The position numbers and the translations under genes are program-made. From positions 19,915 to 83,914 of the forward strand of contig JACXWD010000009.1 of NCBI GenBank assembly GCA_014764515.1: DNA of 64,000 nucleotides, given 5' to 3'. This stretch comes from Candidatus Polarisedimenticola svalbardensis. Its GTDB lineage: Bacteria > Acidobacteriota > Polarisedimenticolia > Polarisedimenticolales > Polarisedimenticolaceae. How positions within the stretch are numbered: the first letter of the stretch is position 1; each line of letters begins with the position of its first letter. Shown piece after piece: positions 22,929 through 32,251 of the stretch. The notes beneath the pieces are model-generated. The model made no database searches. It was given only the letters and a program-made list of their open reading frames with translations, and was not told the origin of the DNA.

Positions 22929-25616
22929 CACGGCGCAGACCTTGTACTCCCCGGTGCCGGTAACCGCATCGCCGGCGTCGTTGGTCAGCAGGTTCGCCCT
23001 GGAATCGGCGAAATGCATCGGCATCCAGACGCATCCAGGGCGCATCCGCGGACTGATCAGGGCCTCGGCCTGCACCTCTCCCCTGCGGGACGACACCGTC
23101 ACCATCTGTCCATCGCTGATCATGAGGCGCCTGGCGTCCCGGCGATGCATCTCGATGAAATTCCGTCCTGCCTTGGCCATGGACCCTGGTTCCCGAACGG
23201 TCTGGGTCGCGGCGTTGTAGTGGTACAGCACCCGGCCGGTTGAGAGCACCAGCGGGAAATCGTCGTCCGGGAGTTCATCACTCTCCCGATACTCCACTAC
23301 CTGGAACCCTGCCCTGCCGATCAGCGGCCCGCCCAGGTGCAGGGTCTCGGTGCCGGGGTGGCCCGGTTCCGGGCAGGGCCACTGCAGCCCGGCAACGTTC
23401 TCTTCAAGGCGTGCATGGGAGATGCCGGCGTAAGCCGGCACCAGAGCGGCCATCTCGTCGTAGATCCGGGAAGCCGATTCGTACTGCGGCATCGGGTACC
23501 CTGCAGTGCGGGCCACGTCACAAAGGATCTCCCAGTCCGCCCGGGCCTCATCCGGAGGCTCCACCGCCTTGCGGACCCGCTGCACCCTGCGATCACTGTT
23601 GGTGAACACACCGTCCTTCTCGGCGAAGCAGGCGGCAGGCAGGATGACGTCGGCGTAGCGGGTGGTCTCGTTCAGGAAGATGTCCTGGCAGACCAGGAAG
23701 TCCAGGTTGTTGAGCCCGGCCTCCACCTGGGATGCGTTCGGCTCGGAAATGACCAGATCCTCGCCCATGACGTACATGCCCCGGATTTCGCCCCGGGCCA
23801 TCGCTTTCATCATGACGTTCAGATTCAGTCCCGGTTCCGGGGGCAGCGAGACGGACCAGGCCGCTTCGAACTTGAGCCGGACTTCAGGATCACCGACGCG
23901 CTGGTACCCGGGGTAAAAGATCGGCGTGGCGCCGGAATCGTTGGCGCCCTGGACGTTGTTCTGACCCCGGAGCGGGTTCATTCCGGCGCTCCTCACCCCC
24001 AGGTGGCCGGTCATCAGCACCAGGTTGGCCAGGGCGTAGACATTGTCGGTGCCGTGAGTATGCTCGGTGATCCCCAGGGTGTAGTAGATCCCGGCTCTGG
24101 GGGTATTGGCGTAATCCCTGGCCGCCTGGCGGATCGCCTCCGCAGGCACACCGGTGACCGTCTCAGCCCCTTCCGGCGTGTAAGCCGACAGCCCTTTCCG
24201 AACCGCTTCAAAACCCTCGGTATGCTTTTCGATAAACGCGTCGTCAGTCAGGCCCTCGGTAACGATGACGTGGGCCATGGCGTTCAGCAGCCAGACGTCG
24301 GTTCCCGGTTTGAGTTGCAGATGGCTATGGGCGATATCCGCCATCCAGATTTTCCGGGGGTCGGCGACGATCAGCCGGGCCCCGTTGCGGACCGCCCGTT
24401 TCATCTCCATGGCGATGATCGGATGGGCTTCGGTGGTATTGGATCCGATGACGAACAACAGGTCGGCGTCCCGTATCTCCGGGATCGAGTTGGTCATCGC
24501 CCCGGCTCCGAACATGGTCACCAGCCCGGCGACCGTGGGAGCGTGTCACGTGGCTGCGCATTGATGGCAGTTGTTGGTCCCGAAGGCGGCCCGGGACAGT
24601 TTCTGCATCAGGTAATTTTCCTCACCGGTGCAACGGCTGGAGGAGACGAACCCCAACGCGTCGGCTCCGTGTTTCTCCTTGACCGCCAGAAGTCCTTCCG
24701 TCGTCTTGCGGATCGCTTCGTCCCAGGAGGCGCGATGCAGCTCGCCGTCCCGGCCCCGGATCATCGGATAGCGCAGGCGCTCTTCGTGGTGGATGAAGTC
24801 ATAGGCGAACCTGCCCTTGACGCACAGGTTGCCGTCGTTCACCGTCTCGCCGGGAGGCGGCGACGCCACTTTCACTACGCGGCCGTTGTGAACCTTGAGA
24901 TCGACCTGACAGCCGACGCCGCAGAAATTGCATGTGGACCGGACCTGCTCCATCTCTTCGTGCCGGATGCCGTACGACTTCTTTTCGGTCATGGCGCCGG
25001 TGGGACATGTATCGATACAGCCGCCGCACAACTCGCAACTGGTATCAAGGAGGCCGGAGTCCCCGATGGTGCCGATGGTGGTAGCCGCTCCCCGTTCGGT
25101 CAGGGTTATGGCGGAGACCGCTTCCACCTCGTCACAGTACCGGGTGCACCGGGCGCACAGGATGCAGAGATCCGGATCGAACCGGATATATGGGTTGGAG
25201 TCGCCGGGACGGCCGGACCTGGGAGCGTTCACAGGCGGCAGCACCAGGGCGCCGCTTCGTGCCGCCTGTTCTCGAAGCCGGTTGACGCTGCCGTTTTCCG
25301 ACGGCAGGCCGGACCCGTCCAGGCGGTGGTCCGCAAGGTACAGGCCGTACAGGACCTTGCGATGGCGCGCGATCCGTTCCGATCCGGTGGTGACCTCCAT
25401 TCCGGGCCGGACCCGGAAGGCACAGGCCGGTTGCATCCTGCGCTCGCCGGCCACTTCCACCAGGCAGGTGCGGCAAGCGCCGGCAGGATCCAGCCGGGGG
25501 TCGTGGCACAGGGTGGGGATCGACACCCCTTCCCGGCCGGCTACATCCAGGACCGTCTCCCCGGAAGTCGCAGGACAGTTCCGGCCGTCCAGGGTGATGG
25601 TGAATCGATCGCTCAC
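22914..25616 (-). CDS. fdhA: Selenocysteine-containing NAD-linked formate dehydrogenase, catalytic subunit
   Basis: Two adjacent same-frame segments are one gene read through UGA at 24548-24546 as selenocysteine (residue 357 of 900). The context CHQCAAT-U-HAPTVAGL matches the Mo/W-ligand site of FdhF-type enzymes. The order is: [2Fe-2S] domain (Cys37, 48, 51, 65), two [4Fe-4S] clusters (Cys151-161 and 194-204), a third at CNFCGVGC (229-236), and the molybdopterin domains ending with a dinucleotide-binding domain. The NuoG-type His-Cys3 cluster is missing: His97 remains, but positions 101, 104 and 110 are Gly, Leu and Ser. The start is GTG 25616, overlapping fdhB by GTGA. It oxidises formate or reduces CO2 in the cytoplasm. 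Confidence 0.93.
24516..24548 (-). promoter_or_regulatory. bSECIS element with recoded UGA in fdhA
   Basis: After UGA (24548-24546) come 18 bases that end in GGTCGCC (24534-24528). This arm pairs over 7 bp (one G-U) with GGTGACC (24522-24516) around the 5-base loop GGGCT (24527-24523). The 18-base spacing to the loop and the G-rich apical loop match the E. coli fdhF element (loop GGUCU). This hairpin is expected to bind SelB carrying Sec-tRNA. Confidence 0.88.
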
Positions 25617-27130
25617 CTTTGTCTCCTGAACGCATCCGGGAAATGTTTCATGGCCGAGGTCAACGGCTTGGCCGCCACCATCCCCAGGCCGCAGATCGAT
25701 CCTTCTTCCATTTCCCAGCCGACGTCTTCCACATGAAGGAGCGCATCAGGATCACCATCGGTCCGGAACCTTCCGCAGGCGTTTCGCAAAAACCGGGCGC
25801 CGATGCGGCACGGCGCACATTGGCCGCAGCTCTCGTCATCGAAGAACCGGGTCTGCCAGTCCGCCGCAGCCACCAGGTCCACCGTGTCGTTCAACACCAC
25901 GACCCCGGCGCTCCCCAGCATGGAGCCTTCCCGGTCCAGGCTTCTAAAATCAAGAGGCAGTCCCCGCAGGCTCATGGGAAGGAATCCGGACGATGCGCCT
26001 CCAGGACTGAACGCCATCGGACTGCCTGTGTACCCGCCTGCGGTCTCCACCAGTTCATCCAGGGCCACACCCAGGGGGAGCTCGTAGACTCCGGGCCGGT
26101 TGACGTGACCGGACACGCAGTACAGCTTGGTGCCGGCTCCGGTGCGCCCCAGGTCGCGGAACCGTTCACCGCCGTGATGGATTATGAACGGCACGCAGGC
26201 CGCCGTCTCCACGTTGTGGATCAGGGTCGGCTTGCCCCGGAACCCGTTCTCGGTAGGAAACGGAGGCTTCAGCCGTGGCATCCCGCGCTTGCCTTCCAGA
26301 GATTCCAGCAGTGCCGTCTCTTCCCCGCAGATGTAGGCGCCGTGGCCGTTGGCGAAACGGATATCAAACGGTTCCAGGTGGCCGGCCGCTTCTTTCAGCG
26401 CTGTCTCCAGGGAACGCTTGGCATCCCGGAATTCGCCGCGGATATAGATGATGATCTCCGACGCTGCGATGGTCGCCGCCGCCACCGCCAGCCCCTCCAG
26501 AAGGAGGTGGGGCCGGCGCTCCATGATCTCCCGGTCCTTGAACGTCCCCGGCTCCCCTTCGTCGGCGTTGCAGACCACGTATCGCGACCGTTCGGCCTGC
26601 CCGGCGACGGCCCGCCACTTCACGTGGGCCGGGAACCCTGCCCCGCCCCGGCCCTGCAGGCCGGATGCTTCGATGATGCCCAGCACCGATTCCGGGCCTG
26701 CTGCCTGCGCCTTGGCCAGCGCCTCGTATCCAGCCGGATCGGCGCCGCCCAGATTGACCGGCAGCGCCGGGTCGTCGGGCAGGACCGAGGAGGCGGTCCC
26801 CGTTCCGGGTATCAGCTCCAGATCCGGATCGAGAGCGGCAGGGGCACGGTCGCACTGGCCGATACAGCTGACCTCCTCCCGGGGCTCCCCCGACCGTTCC
26901 AGTTCCTCGATCCGGTGCGTTGCGCCGGCCAGGCGGCAGGACAAGCCGGTGCAGACCCGCACCCGGCGTCCCGGTTCCCGGATCAGGGAGTAGAACCGGC
27001 CGGCGCCCCAGACGTCGGCTTCCGGAACACCGGTCTCCAGGGCGATCCGGGCCACCGACTCCGGCGTGACACCGCCCTCGGCTTCCAGTCGTTCCAGGAT
27101 CTCTTCCCGGCGCGCCCCGGCCTTATCCAT
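25613..27130 (-). CDS. fdhB: Formate dehydrogenase NAD/FMN subunit (NuoE-NuoF fusion)
   Basis: This 505-residue diaphorase subunit fuses two complex-I modules. Residues about 1-110 resemble the NuoE thioredoxin-like [2Fe-2S] domain (CTGLSC and CIGQC supply four Cys). Residues about 150-500 are NuoF-like, with the NADH/FMN loops GRGGAGFPAHVKW and NADEGEPGTFKDRE, and the [4Fe-4S] motif CGQCAPCRIGA followed by SICGLG. It passes electrons between FdhA and NAD(P) in the cytoplasm. It overlaps fdhD by 8 bases and fdhA by 4, so the three genes are one transcription unit. A separate ferredoxin-reducing, bifurcating activity has precedents but cannot be decided here. Confidence 0.92.
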   Translation of the reverse strand: MDKAGARREEILERLEAEGGVTPESVARIALETGVPEADVWGAGRFYSLIREPGRRVRVCTGLSCRLAGATHRIEELERSGEPREEVSCIGQCDRAPAALDPDLELIPGTGTASSVLPDDPALPVNLGGADPAGYEALAKAQAAGPESVLGIIEASGLQGRGGAGFPAHVKWRAVAGQAERSRYVVCNADEGEPGTFKDREIMERRPHLLLEGLAVAAATIAASEIIIYIRGEFRDAKRSLETALKEAAGHLEPFDIRFANGHGAYICGEETALLESLEGKRGMPRLKPPFPTENGFRGKPTLIHNVETAACVPFIIHHGGERFRDLGRTGAGTKLYCVSGHVNRPGVYELPLGVALDELVETAGGYTGSPMAFSPGGASSGFLPMSLRGLPLDFRSLDREGSMLGSAGVVVLNDTVDLVAAADWQTRFFDDESCGQCAPCRIGARFLRNACGRFRTDGDPDALLHVEDVGWEMEEGSICGLGMVAAKPLTSAMKHFPDAFRRQR

Positions 27131-27977
27131 GAATGCGCTCTTCGCAGGTGTAGATGTTGTAGCGGTTGTCCCGGACGAATCCGATCAGGGTCATGCCGAA
27201 CCGTTCCGCCAGGCTCACCGACAGGGTGGATGGCGCGCCGACCGAAACAACCACAGGGATTTCGGCAGCCACCGCCTTCTGGACGATCTCGAACCCGGCC
27301 CGTCCGCTGACGGTCATGATGGTGTCGTGGAGAGGGAAGCTGCCGGCAAGTAACCGGCCACCTACCAGTTTATCCACCGCATTGTGACGTCCCACGTCCT
27401 CCCGGACCTCCAGGAGGGTTCCATCGGCCTGGAACAACCCGGCGCCATGGATGCCCCCGGTCTGGTGGAACAGCATCTGCCCTTCCCGCATGCGGGACGG
27501 CAGGTCATGGATCATTTCCTTCCGGACAACCGGGGCCGAACGGTCCATTTCCCGAAGCCCACGGATCTCCACCGCGTCCAGGGAAGCCTTGCCGCAGATC
27601 CCGCAACTGGAAGTGGCGTAGAAGTTGCGCTGCAGGCGGGCCGGATCCACAGGCACGTCCGGTGTGACCTCCACCCGGACGATATTTCCGGTCTCCCGAC
27701 CCGGCGCAGCCGGACCGCACCGCTCCACCGCGGTGATCTGGCCCTTGCCCGTGACGATGCCCTCGGTCAGCAGAAACCCGGCGGCCAGTTCGAAGTCATC
27801 TCCCGGGGTGCGCATGGTGATGGACAGGGACAGGGCTCGACGGTCTTCCGCAGGGCCGTAGCCCAGACGGATCTCCATCGGCTCTTCCACCACCAGGGTG
27901 TCAGGCTCCCGCTTACCGCCGCCGTTCCCGACCTTTCGGACCAGGACCCTGGCGACGCTGTCTTCCCGCGTCCGCAT
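27123..27977 (-). CDS. fdhD: Formate dehydrogenase accessory sulfurtransferase FdhD
   Basis: The 284-residue protein carries the FdhD hallmarks: MRTPGDDFELAAGFLLTEGI, the sulfur-transferring cysteines in SSCGICG, EDVGRHNAVDKLVGG, and VSGRAGFEIVQKA. It takes sulfur from a cysteine desulfurase to the molybdenum cofactor before insertion into FdhA, and without it FDH is inactive in E. coli. It heads the fdhD-fdhB-fdhA set and begins 27 bases after the DUF3857 gene, so it may share that upstream transcript. Confidence 0.94.
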   Translation of the reverse strand: MRTREDSVARVLVRKVGNGGGKREPDTLVVEEPMEIRLGYGPAEDRRALSLSITMRTPGDDFELAAGFLLTEGIVTGKGQITAVERCGPAAPGRETGNIVRVEVTPDVPVDPARLQRNFYATSSCGICGKASLDAVEIRGLREMDRSAPVVRKEMIHDLPSRMREGQMLFHQTGGIHGAGLFQADGTLLEVREDVGRHNAVDKLVGGRLLAGSFPLHDTIMTVSGRAGFEIVQKAVAAEIPVVVSVGAPSTLSVSLAERFGMTLIGFVRDNRYNIYTCEERIHG

Positions 27978-28004
27978 CCAGGCATTATACGGTGTTCCGC
28001 CGGG

Positions 28005-29987
28005 TCAGGATCCTCGCGGCACCCGGATCAGCGCTACCGTCTGTTTCTTCAACGCTGCGTACATCCGACGCAGGTTGCGGAAATCCTCAGGCGTGTAACG
28101 GGTTTTCTCCATGACGAACCGCATGGTGCCCCGGATCGCGCCTTCTTCCCGGGTCCATGTGGTCTCCAGGGACCAGCCGTCCCCTTCCCGGCTACCGGCC
28201 TCGGGGAACCCGGTCTCCGGAGGGAGATCTTCCACCACGATGGAAAAAACAAAGGTCCTGGGGAAGCCGTAGACCACCGGCACTGTGCGCCGTGTCACCG
28301 ATACCGTAGGCAACCAGCTGTTGGCCTCGGGAAACGGCGGGAGCTCCATCGTCTCGAACCGGCCTGCCAGCCTGGCGACGGTCCATTCGACATGTTCCGC
28401 GTACGCCCCGTCGGCCTTTTCCACTGTTACCTCGAACTCACCCGGCTCGGCTCCGGTCCAGTACTCCCGGACCCAGCGGAACACCGAGGTTTCCCGATCG
28501 GCGGCGGATTGCTGGTACCGCGACCTGCCGGTGCTGGCGTATTCGCCATACCGCCGGTCCTCCCGGGTGAAGTGCCAGGCGCCGTTTTCAAGTGGCCGGA
28601 CCCGGACTTCCCGTTCGATGCGGTGCGCTTCAGGTTTCCATGCGGGCAGGTCCAGGAGGTAGCCTTCCTTGTCGGTAAGAACCAGCGCCTTCTTTCCGGC
28701 CAGATGGGACGGCAGCCATCCGGGGCTGGTGGTGTCGTCGGTGGTATCGATGATCATCAGCGGTCCCAGCGGCGTGTCGGGCATGACCGCCGGCAGATCC
28801 GGCATGCCCTGCTCCGACTCCGGAGGGAGCGCAACCGCCAGGATCTGGTGGTTGAAAAGGCCGGGGCCGGGAACCGACTCCGCAACCGTGCCCCGCCGGG
28901 TGGCATTGACCCAGACCTGGTAGGACTGGATGTCCCGGGAGGTCAGCATCGCCTCCAGCAGGGTCGCCTTGTCCTTGCAGTCACCGTACAGGTTGTCCCA
29001 GGTGTCCGACGCCGGCCTGGGCTTGTAGCCTTCGACACCTACCTCTTTGGCGATGTACCGGACCTTGTCCCGGACTTCACGGGCCACCGCCATCATGCCG
29101 GCGACATCGTCTCCTTCCCCTGCCAGGGTGGCGGCGGCGGATCTGATCGACTCACTGGAATCTGCCATCCCGCTGGCCAGCTCGTCATACCAGCCGGCTA
29201 CCGCGGGCAGGTCCGGCAGGCTGGCGCCTACCGGGCTCACCCCGGCCGGAGCCACAAAAGACATGTGGAGGACCGGCGAAGAGGCGATGATCGGGTCACC
29301 CAGTTCTTCCGTCTCCACTGCCGCAAGATCCCGGATTTCCCATGTGTGCAGGCTGCCGCTTACGTTGGCCTCCGGGCCGTCGAAATTCAGCCATTCCGAC
29401 AGGATCGTCCATCCGGCCGGGATCTCCACCTGAACCCTGCCGGTGGCCAGGGGCCCACTCAAGTAATAAAACTCGGACAAGGTCAGGTCGTAGGGTGACT
29501 CGGTGGTCACCGCCTCGAAAAAGACCATGCTGCCGGGCCGGATATCCCAGGCCCAACTGCCGATCTGGTGGCTGAGGTCGTCCTGGGTGAACGAGCCACC
29601 GACGGAAAGAACCTGGGCCTCGTTCTTGCCGCTCTTCTCCGCCATGCGGCGCCTTCCGTTCGGGCCCCGGGGAGGAAGATGCCAGGCGTTGAGTTTCTTG
29701 ATCCTGGAATTGTCCCCACTGAAGAAAGCCTCGAAGCCTGCATACCATGCGGTACTGGAGAGAACCTGCCGGGCGGTTCGCATCCGTCTGGTCAGCTTTC
29801 CGTCTGCGTGAACGGTTACCTTCATATCCTGCAGCACCGTGATGAAGTCGTCATCCGGCACCCCCTCCGGCAGGACAGGCGCCATAGCCGCCTGATCCGA
29901 CGCCCAGTCGGGCAACCGGGCGGATGACACGGAGACGGCGGCCGCCACAACCAGGCACAGGATGGCGGCCGTGCGTAACCGGATCAT
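28005..29987 (-). CDS. Exported DUF3857/transglutaminase-like protein (Cys present)
   Basis: This 660-residue protein has an N-terminal signal sequence (MIRLRTAAILCLVVAAAVSV), a DUF3857 beta domain (about residues 45-260) and a transglutaminase/protease-like domain. The candidate triad is Cys337 in YGDCKDKATLL, His in LFNHQI, and Asp in IIDTTDD. A C-terminal beta domain follows. Such proteins are common in Acidobacteriota and Bacteroidota; their substrates are unknown. The start ATG at 29987 overlaps the stop of the paralogue upstream by ATGA. It is probably periplasmic. Confidence 0.85.
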   Translation of the reverse strand: MIRLRTAAILCLVVAAAVSVSSARLPDWASDQAAMAPVLPEGVPDDDFITVLQDMKVTVHADGKLTRRMRTARQVLSSTAWYAGFEAFFSGDNSRIKKLNAWHLPPRGPNGRRRMAEKSGKNEAQVLSVGGSFTQDDLSHQIGSWAWDIRPGSMVFFEAVTTESPYDLTLSEFYYLSGPLATGRVQVEIPAGWTILSEWLNFDGPEANVSGSLHTWEIRDLAAVETEELGDPIIASSPVLHMSFVAPAGVSPVGASLPDLPAVAGWYDELASGMADSSESIRSAAATLAGEGDDVAGMMAVAREVRDKVRYIAKEVGVEGYKPRPASDTWDNLYGDCKDKATLLEAMLTSRDIQSYQVWVNATRRGTVAESVPGPGLFNHQILAVALPPESEQGMPDLPAVMPDTPLGPLMIIDTTDDTTSPGWLPSHLAGKKALVLTDKEGYLLDLPAWKPEAHRIEREVRVRPLENGAWHFTREDRRYGEYASTGRSRYQQSAADRETSVFRWVREYWTGAEPGEFEVTVEKADGAYAEHVEWTVARLAGRFETMELPPFPEANSWLPTVSVTRRTVPVVYGFPRTFVFSIVVEDLPPETGFPEAGSREGDGWSLETTWTREEGAIRGTMRFVMEKTRYTPEDFRNLRRMYAALKKQTVALIRVPRGS

Positions 29988-31972
29988 TGCGCCGGCTTCC
30001 GGACGAACTCGAGGGTGGTCTCGTCGGACAGTTTGATGAAATCGAAATACTTTTTCACGCCCTCGTAATGCTTGGCGGCCAGGCTGGTGTGGGGCATGGA
30101 GAATTTCCGTTCCACATGGTAGCCGTCGGCGGTGGGAGCGATGAACAGGCGGTATTTCCCGAGAGAGGTGTCGGCGGAGATCGGGTTGTAGCCGCCTCGG
30201 GGCATGAACCCTTCCGGCGCCTTGATGTCAACGGAACTGTGGCTGGTCCATGCGTATCGGAAAATGATCGGCGTCTCGCGCTTCTCTTCAACGAACACCG
30301 GCAGGGAATCGATCCAGGGCCCGATCAGGGACATGGAATACGTGCCGACGTTGTCCCCGATGCCGTCGGTGAACGATTCGGCCTCGCAGACCACCTCCAG
30401 CGCTTCGCCCAGGCTGTCCAGGTCCTTGGCGGTGGCGGAGGTGACCTCGAAGTCGCCGTCGGTGCCGCACAATTCGAACAGTCTGTCTTCCCGCTCATCC
30501 GGTTTCATGCCCCGGAGTCGCAACCGTTCGCTGTATCCGGACTGACCGGTGGCGGACCAGGTCCAGGACATGGTCTGGAGTTCGCCGTCATCCTCGAATC
30601 CGATGGCCGCTTCGTAGACCGATCCGTTCTCGTCCGCCTTGGGCGACTGGATGGTCACCATCTCGGCGCCCTCCTTGGTGCACAGCATCCCCCGGACCAT
30701 GGTGTACCACCAGCGGATCCGGCCGTACGGCAGGCCGGAGCCGGGGTCCAGGATCACATATTTGTCGTTCGGTTCGCCCGGCGCCTTCACCGCCACCAGG
30801 AAATCGTCGAACTGTGACGCGTTCATCAACCGCAGGTCCCAGTACCCCTCGGTACGGTCCATGACATTCACCATGTCCGCATCGGCTCCCAACAGCCGGG
30901 CGAAAGCCATGAACAGCAGGTTGACCTGCCATTGCTCGCCTTCCTTGGTATCCAGGACTTCCCGGACCGAAGCGGAGAAGTCCTTATCGGTATCAATCCG
31001 GGCCTGCGCCTCGCGGCGTTCCGAACTCCTCAGCCCGGTATTCTCGATGTTCTTCCCGATCCAGCTGTACAGCGCCTTGAGTTTGACCTCGAGAGGAGCT
31101 TCCTCCGGCAAGGGGATCCTGGCCAGGAACTCCTTCATCTCCTTGCCACCCTTCATGTAGTCCGAAATGATTTCCTCGGTATTTTTGGCGATGAAGTCCC
31201 AGAACTCCTTCGGTTGGTATATCTCCGTACTGTTGTAATAGATGTACAGGATCGCCTGCGACTCGGAGAATGGCGGTCCATACGGCTCACGGTCCACCGC
31301 CGGCAGATTTTCAGCCTTGATCGTCATGGAACGTTTGTCCGAAGTGAGCTCGATCCCCCGCTCTTCCTGGTGGGTGATGAGGTAATTCGGCCTGAGATAG
31401 GGTACCCAGCGGTAGTGGAACTTCCGGACCTGGTATCCGCGCTGGATCGCAACCACTGAAGAGCCGAGACCGCCGTCGGCCTGGAACATGTAGCCGTAGT
31501 CGATAACCGCCCCGGCTTCCACCCCCGGTATGGCGCCCTTGAGTTTGGCGTAGTCGGTCACTTTGGTTTTGCCCTTTCGGGTGATCTGCTCTTCCAGGTC
31601 TTCCCTGGCCAGTTCATGGACCGTGCCGTCAGGGAGGATCGCCCGTGCCCACCAGTTCTTCAGCCGCCCTCGCCGAATGTTGTAAGGCAGGGTGATGTCC
31701 GCCAGGTCCCGGGCCTCGTTGGACAGGATCTTCGCCCGGAAGTGGAACGTGATCTCGTTGGTGGTCTTGAACGACTCGTCCCGGTTGACCTCTACCGCCA
31801 GGATCACCGCATGCTCGATGCCGTTATCCGGATCGGCGACAATCGCCGCCTCCTCCGGCGTGATCACCATCGGCCCGGGCCCGATCCCGGTTTTGTCCTT
31901 CTTGGCCGCATGGCCGGCGGCCGGCAGGAGAAAGAGGACCAGGATGCAGATTGCTCGTGTGCTGGTTTTCAA
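29984..31972 (-). CDS. Exported DUF3857 protein with degenerate transglutaminase domain
   Basis: I choose TTG 31972: it has GAGGGGG eight bases upstream and is followed directly by a signal peptide (KTSTRAICILVLFLLPAAGH). An ATG 32 codons further up would hide it. The 662-residue product is a paralogue of the next gene: a DUF3857 domain (about residues 50-240) and a transglutaminase-like region around 295-430. Where the partner has GDC, this copy reads GEQWQ (residues 345-349), so the catalytic cysteine is absent. It may be a binding partner of the active copy, with which it overlaps by 4 bases. Confidence 0.82.
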   Translation of the reverse strand: MKTSTRAICILVLFLLPAAGHAAKKDKTGIGPGPMVITPEEAAIVADPDNGIEHAVILAVEVNRDESFKTTNEITFHFRAKILSNEARDLADITLPYNIRRGRLKNWWARAILPDGTVHELAREDLEEQITRKGKTKVTDYAKLKGAIPGVEAGAVIDYGYMFQADGGLGSSVVAIQRGYQVRKFHYRWVPYLRPNYLITHQEERGIELTSDKRSMTIKAENLPAVDREPYGPPFSESQAILYIYYNSTEIYQPKEFWDFIAKNTEEIISDYMKGGKEMKEFLARIPLPEEAPLEVKLKALYSWIGKNIENTGLRSSERREAQARIDTDKDFSASVREVLDTKEGEQWQVNLLFMAFARLLGADADMVNVMDRTEGYWDLRLMNASQFDDFLVAVKAPGEPNDKYVILDPGSGLPYGRIRWWYTMVRGMLCTKEGAEMVTIQSPKADENGSVYEAAIGFEDDGELQTMSWTWSATGQSGYSERLRLRGMKPDEREDRLFELCGTDGDFEVTSATAKDLDSLGEALEVVCEAESFTDGIGDNVGTYSMSLIGPWIDSLPVFVEEKRETPIIFRYAWTSHSSVDIKAPEGFMPRGGYNPISADTSLGKYRLFIAPTADGYHVERKFSMPHTSLAAKHYEGVKKYFDFIKLSDETTLEFVRKPAQ

Positions 31973-32251
31973 GGCGACTTCCCCCTCGCTGGAGGCCCGG
32001 ATGGGCTTCGGGAACGAAATATTCGTATTTGAGGTTATCTCAGATCGAGGGGACAGCCCTGTTTGCATCAGCCTTAATCAGGCCCCTTTTGGACCATTAT
32101 TCAGACGGAGATCGGCGGCAGTTCCGGCAAAGGTACCGGGTCCTGAAAATTGGAGTAATTTGGGCAATTACCGCCGGGGCGATCCATCTTGCGCAATGCC
32201 ATGATGCGTATGGTGCGGTGACTTGACGCCGCAATTCAGGGGAGTAATCCA
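31973..32251. other. Divergent intergenic region, no gene seen
   Basis: These 279 bases separate the minus-strand DUF3857 genes from nfnA. The middle (about 32010-32170) is noticeably richer in A+T than the flanks, which suits a pair of divergent promoters. I cannot assign specific boxes and see no credible small gene. Confidence 0.45.

Noticed and set aside
24546..24548. Stop codon splitting fdhA, read as a pseudogene
   Set aside because: It sits exactly at the selenocysteine position of the FdhF active site with a correctly spaced SECIS hairpin, and both sides are fully conserved.
23337..25736. 799-codon plus-strand open frame antisense to fdhA
   Set aside because: It mirrors the GC-rich codon pattern of fdhA, has no recognisable domain, and fdhA is certain from its cofactor motifs.
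27384..29498. 704-codon plus-strand frame across fdhD and the DUF3857 gene
   Set aside because: It is antisense to two well-supported genes, with low-complexity Gly/Arg/Pro translation and no ribosome-binding site.
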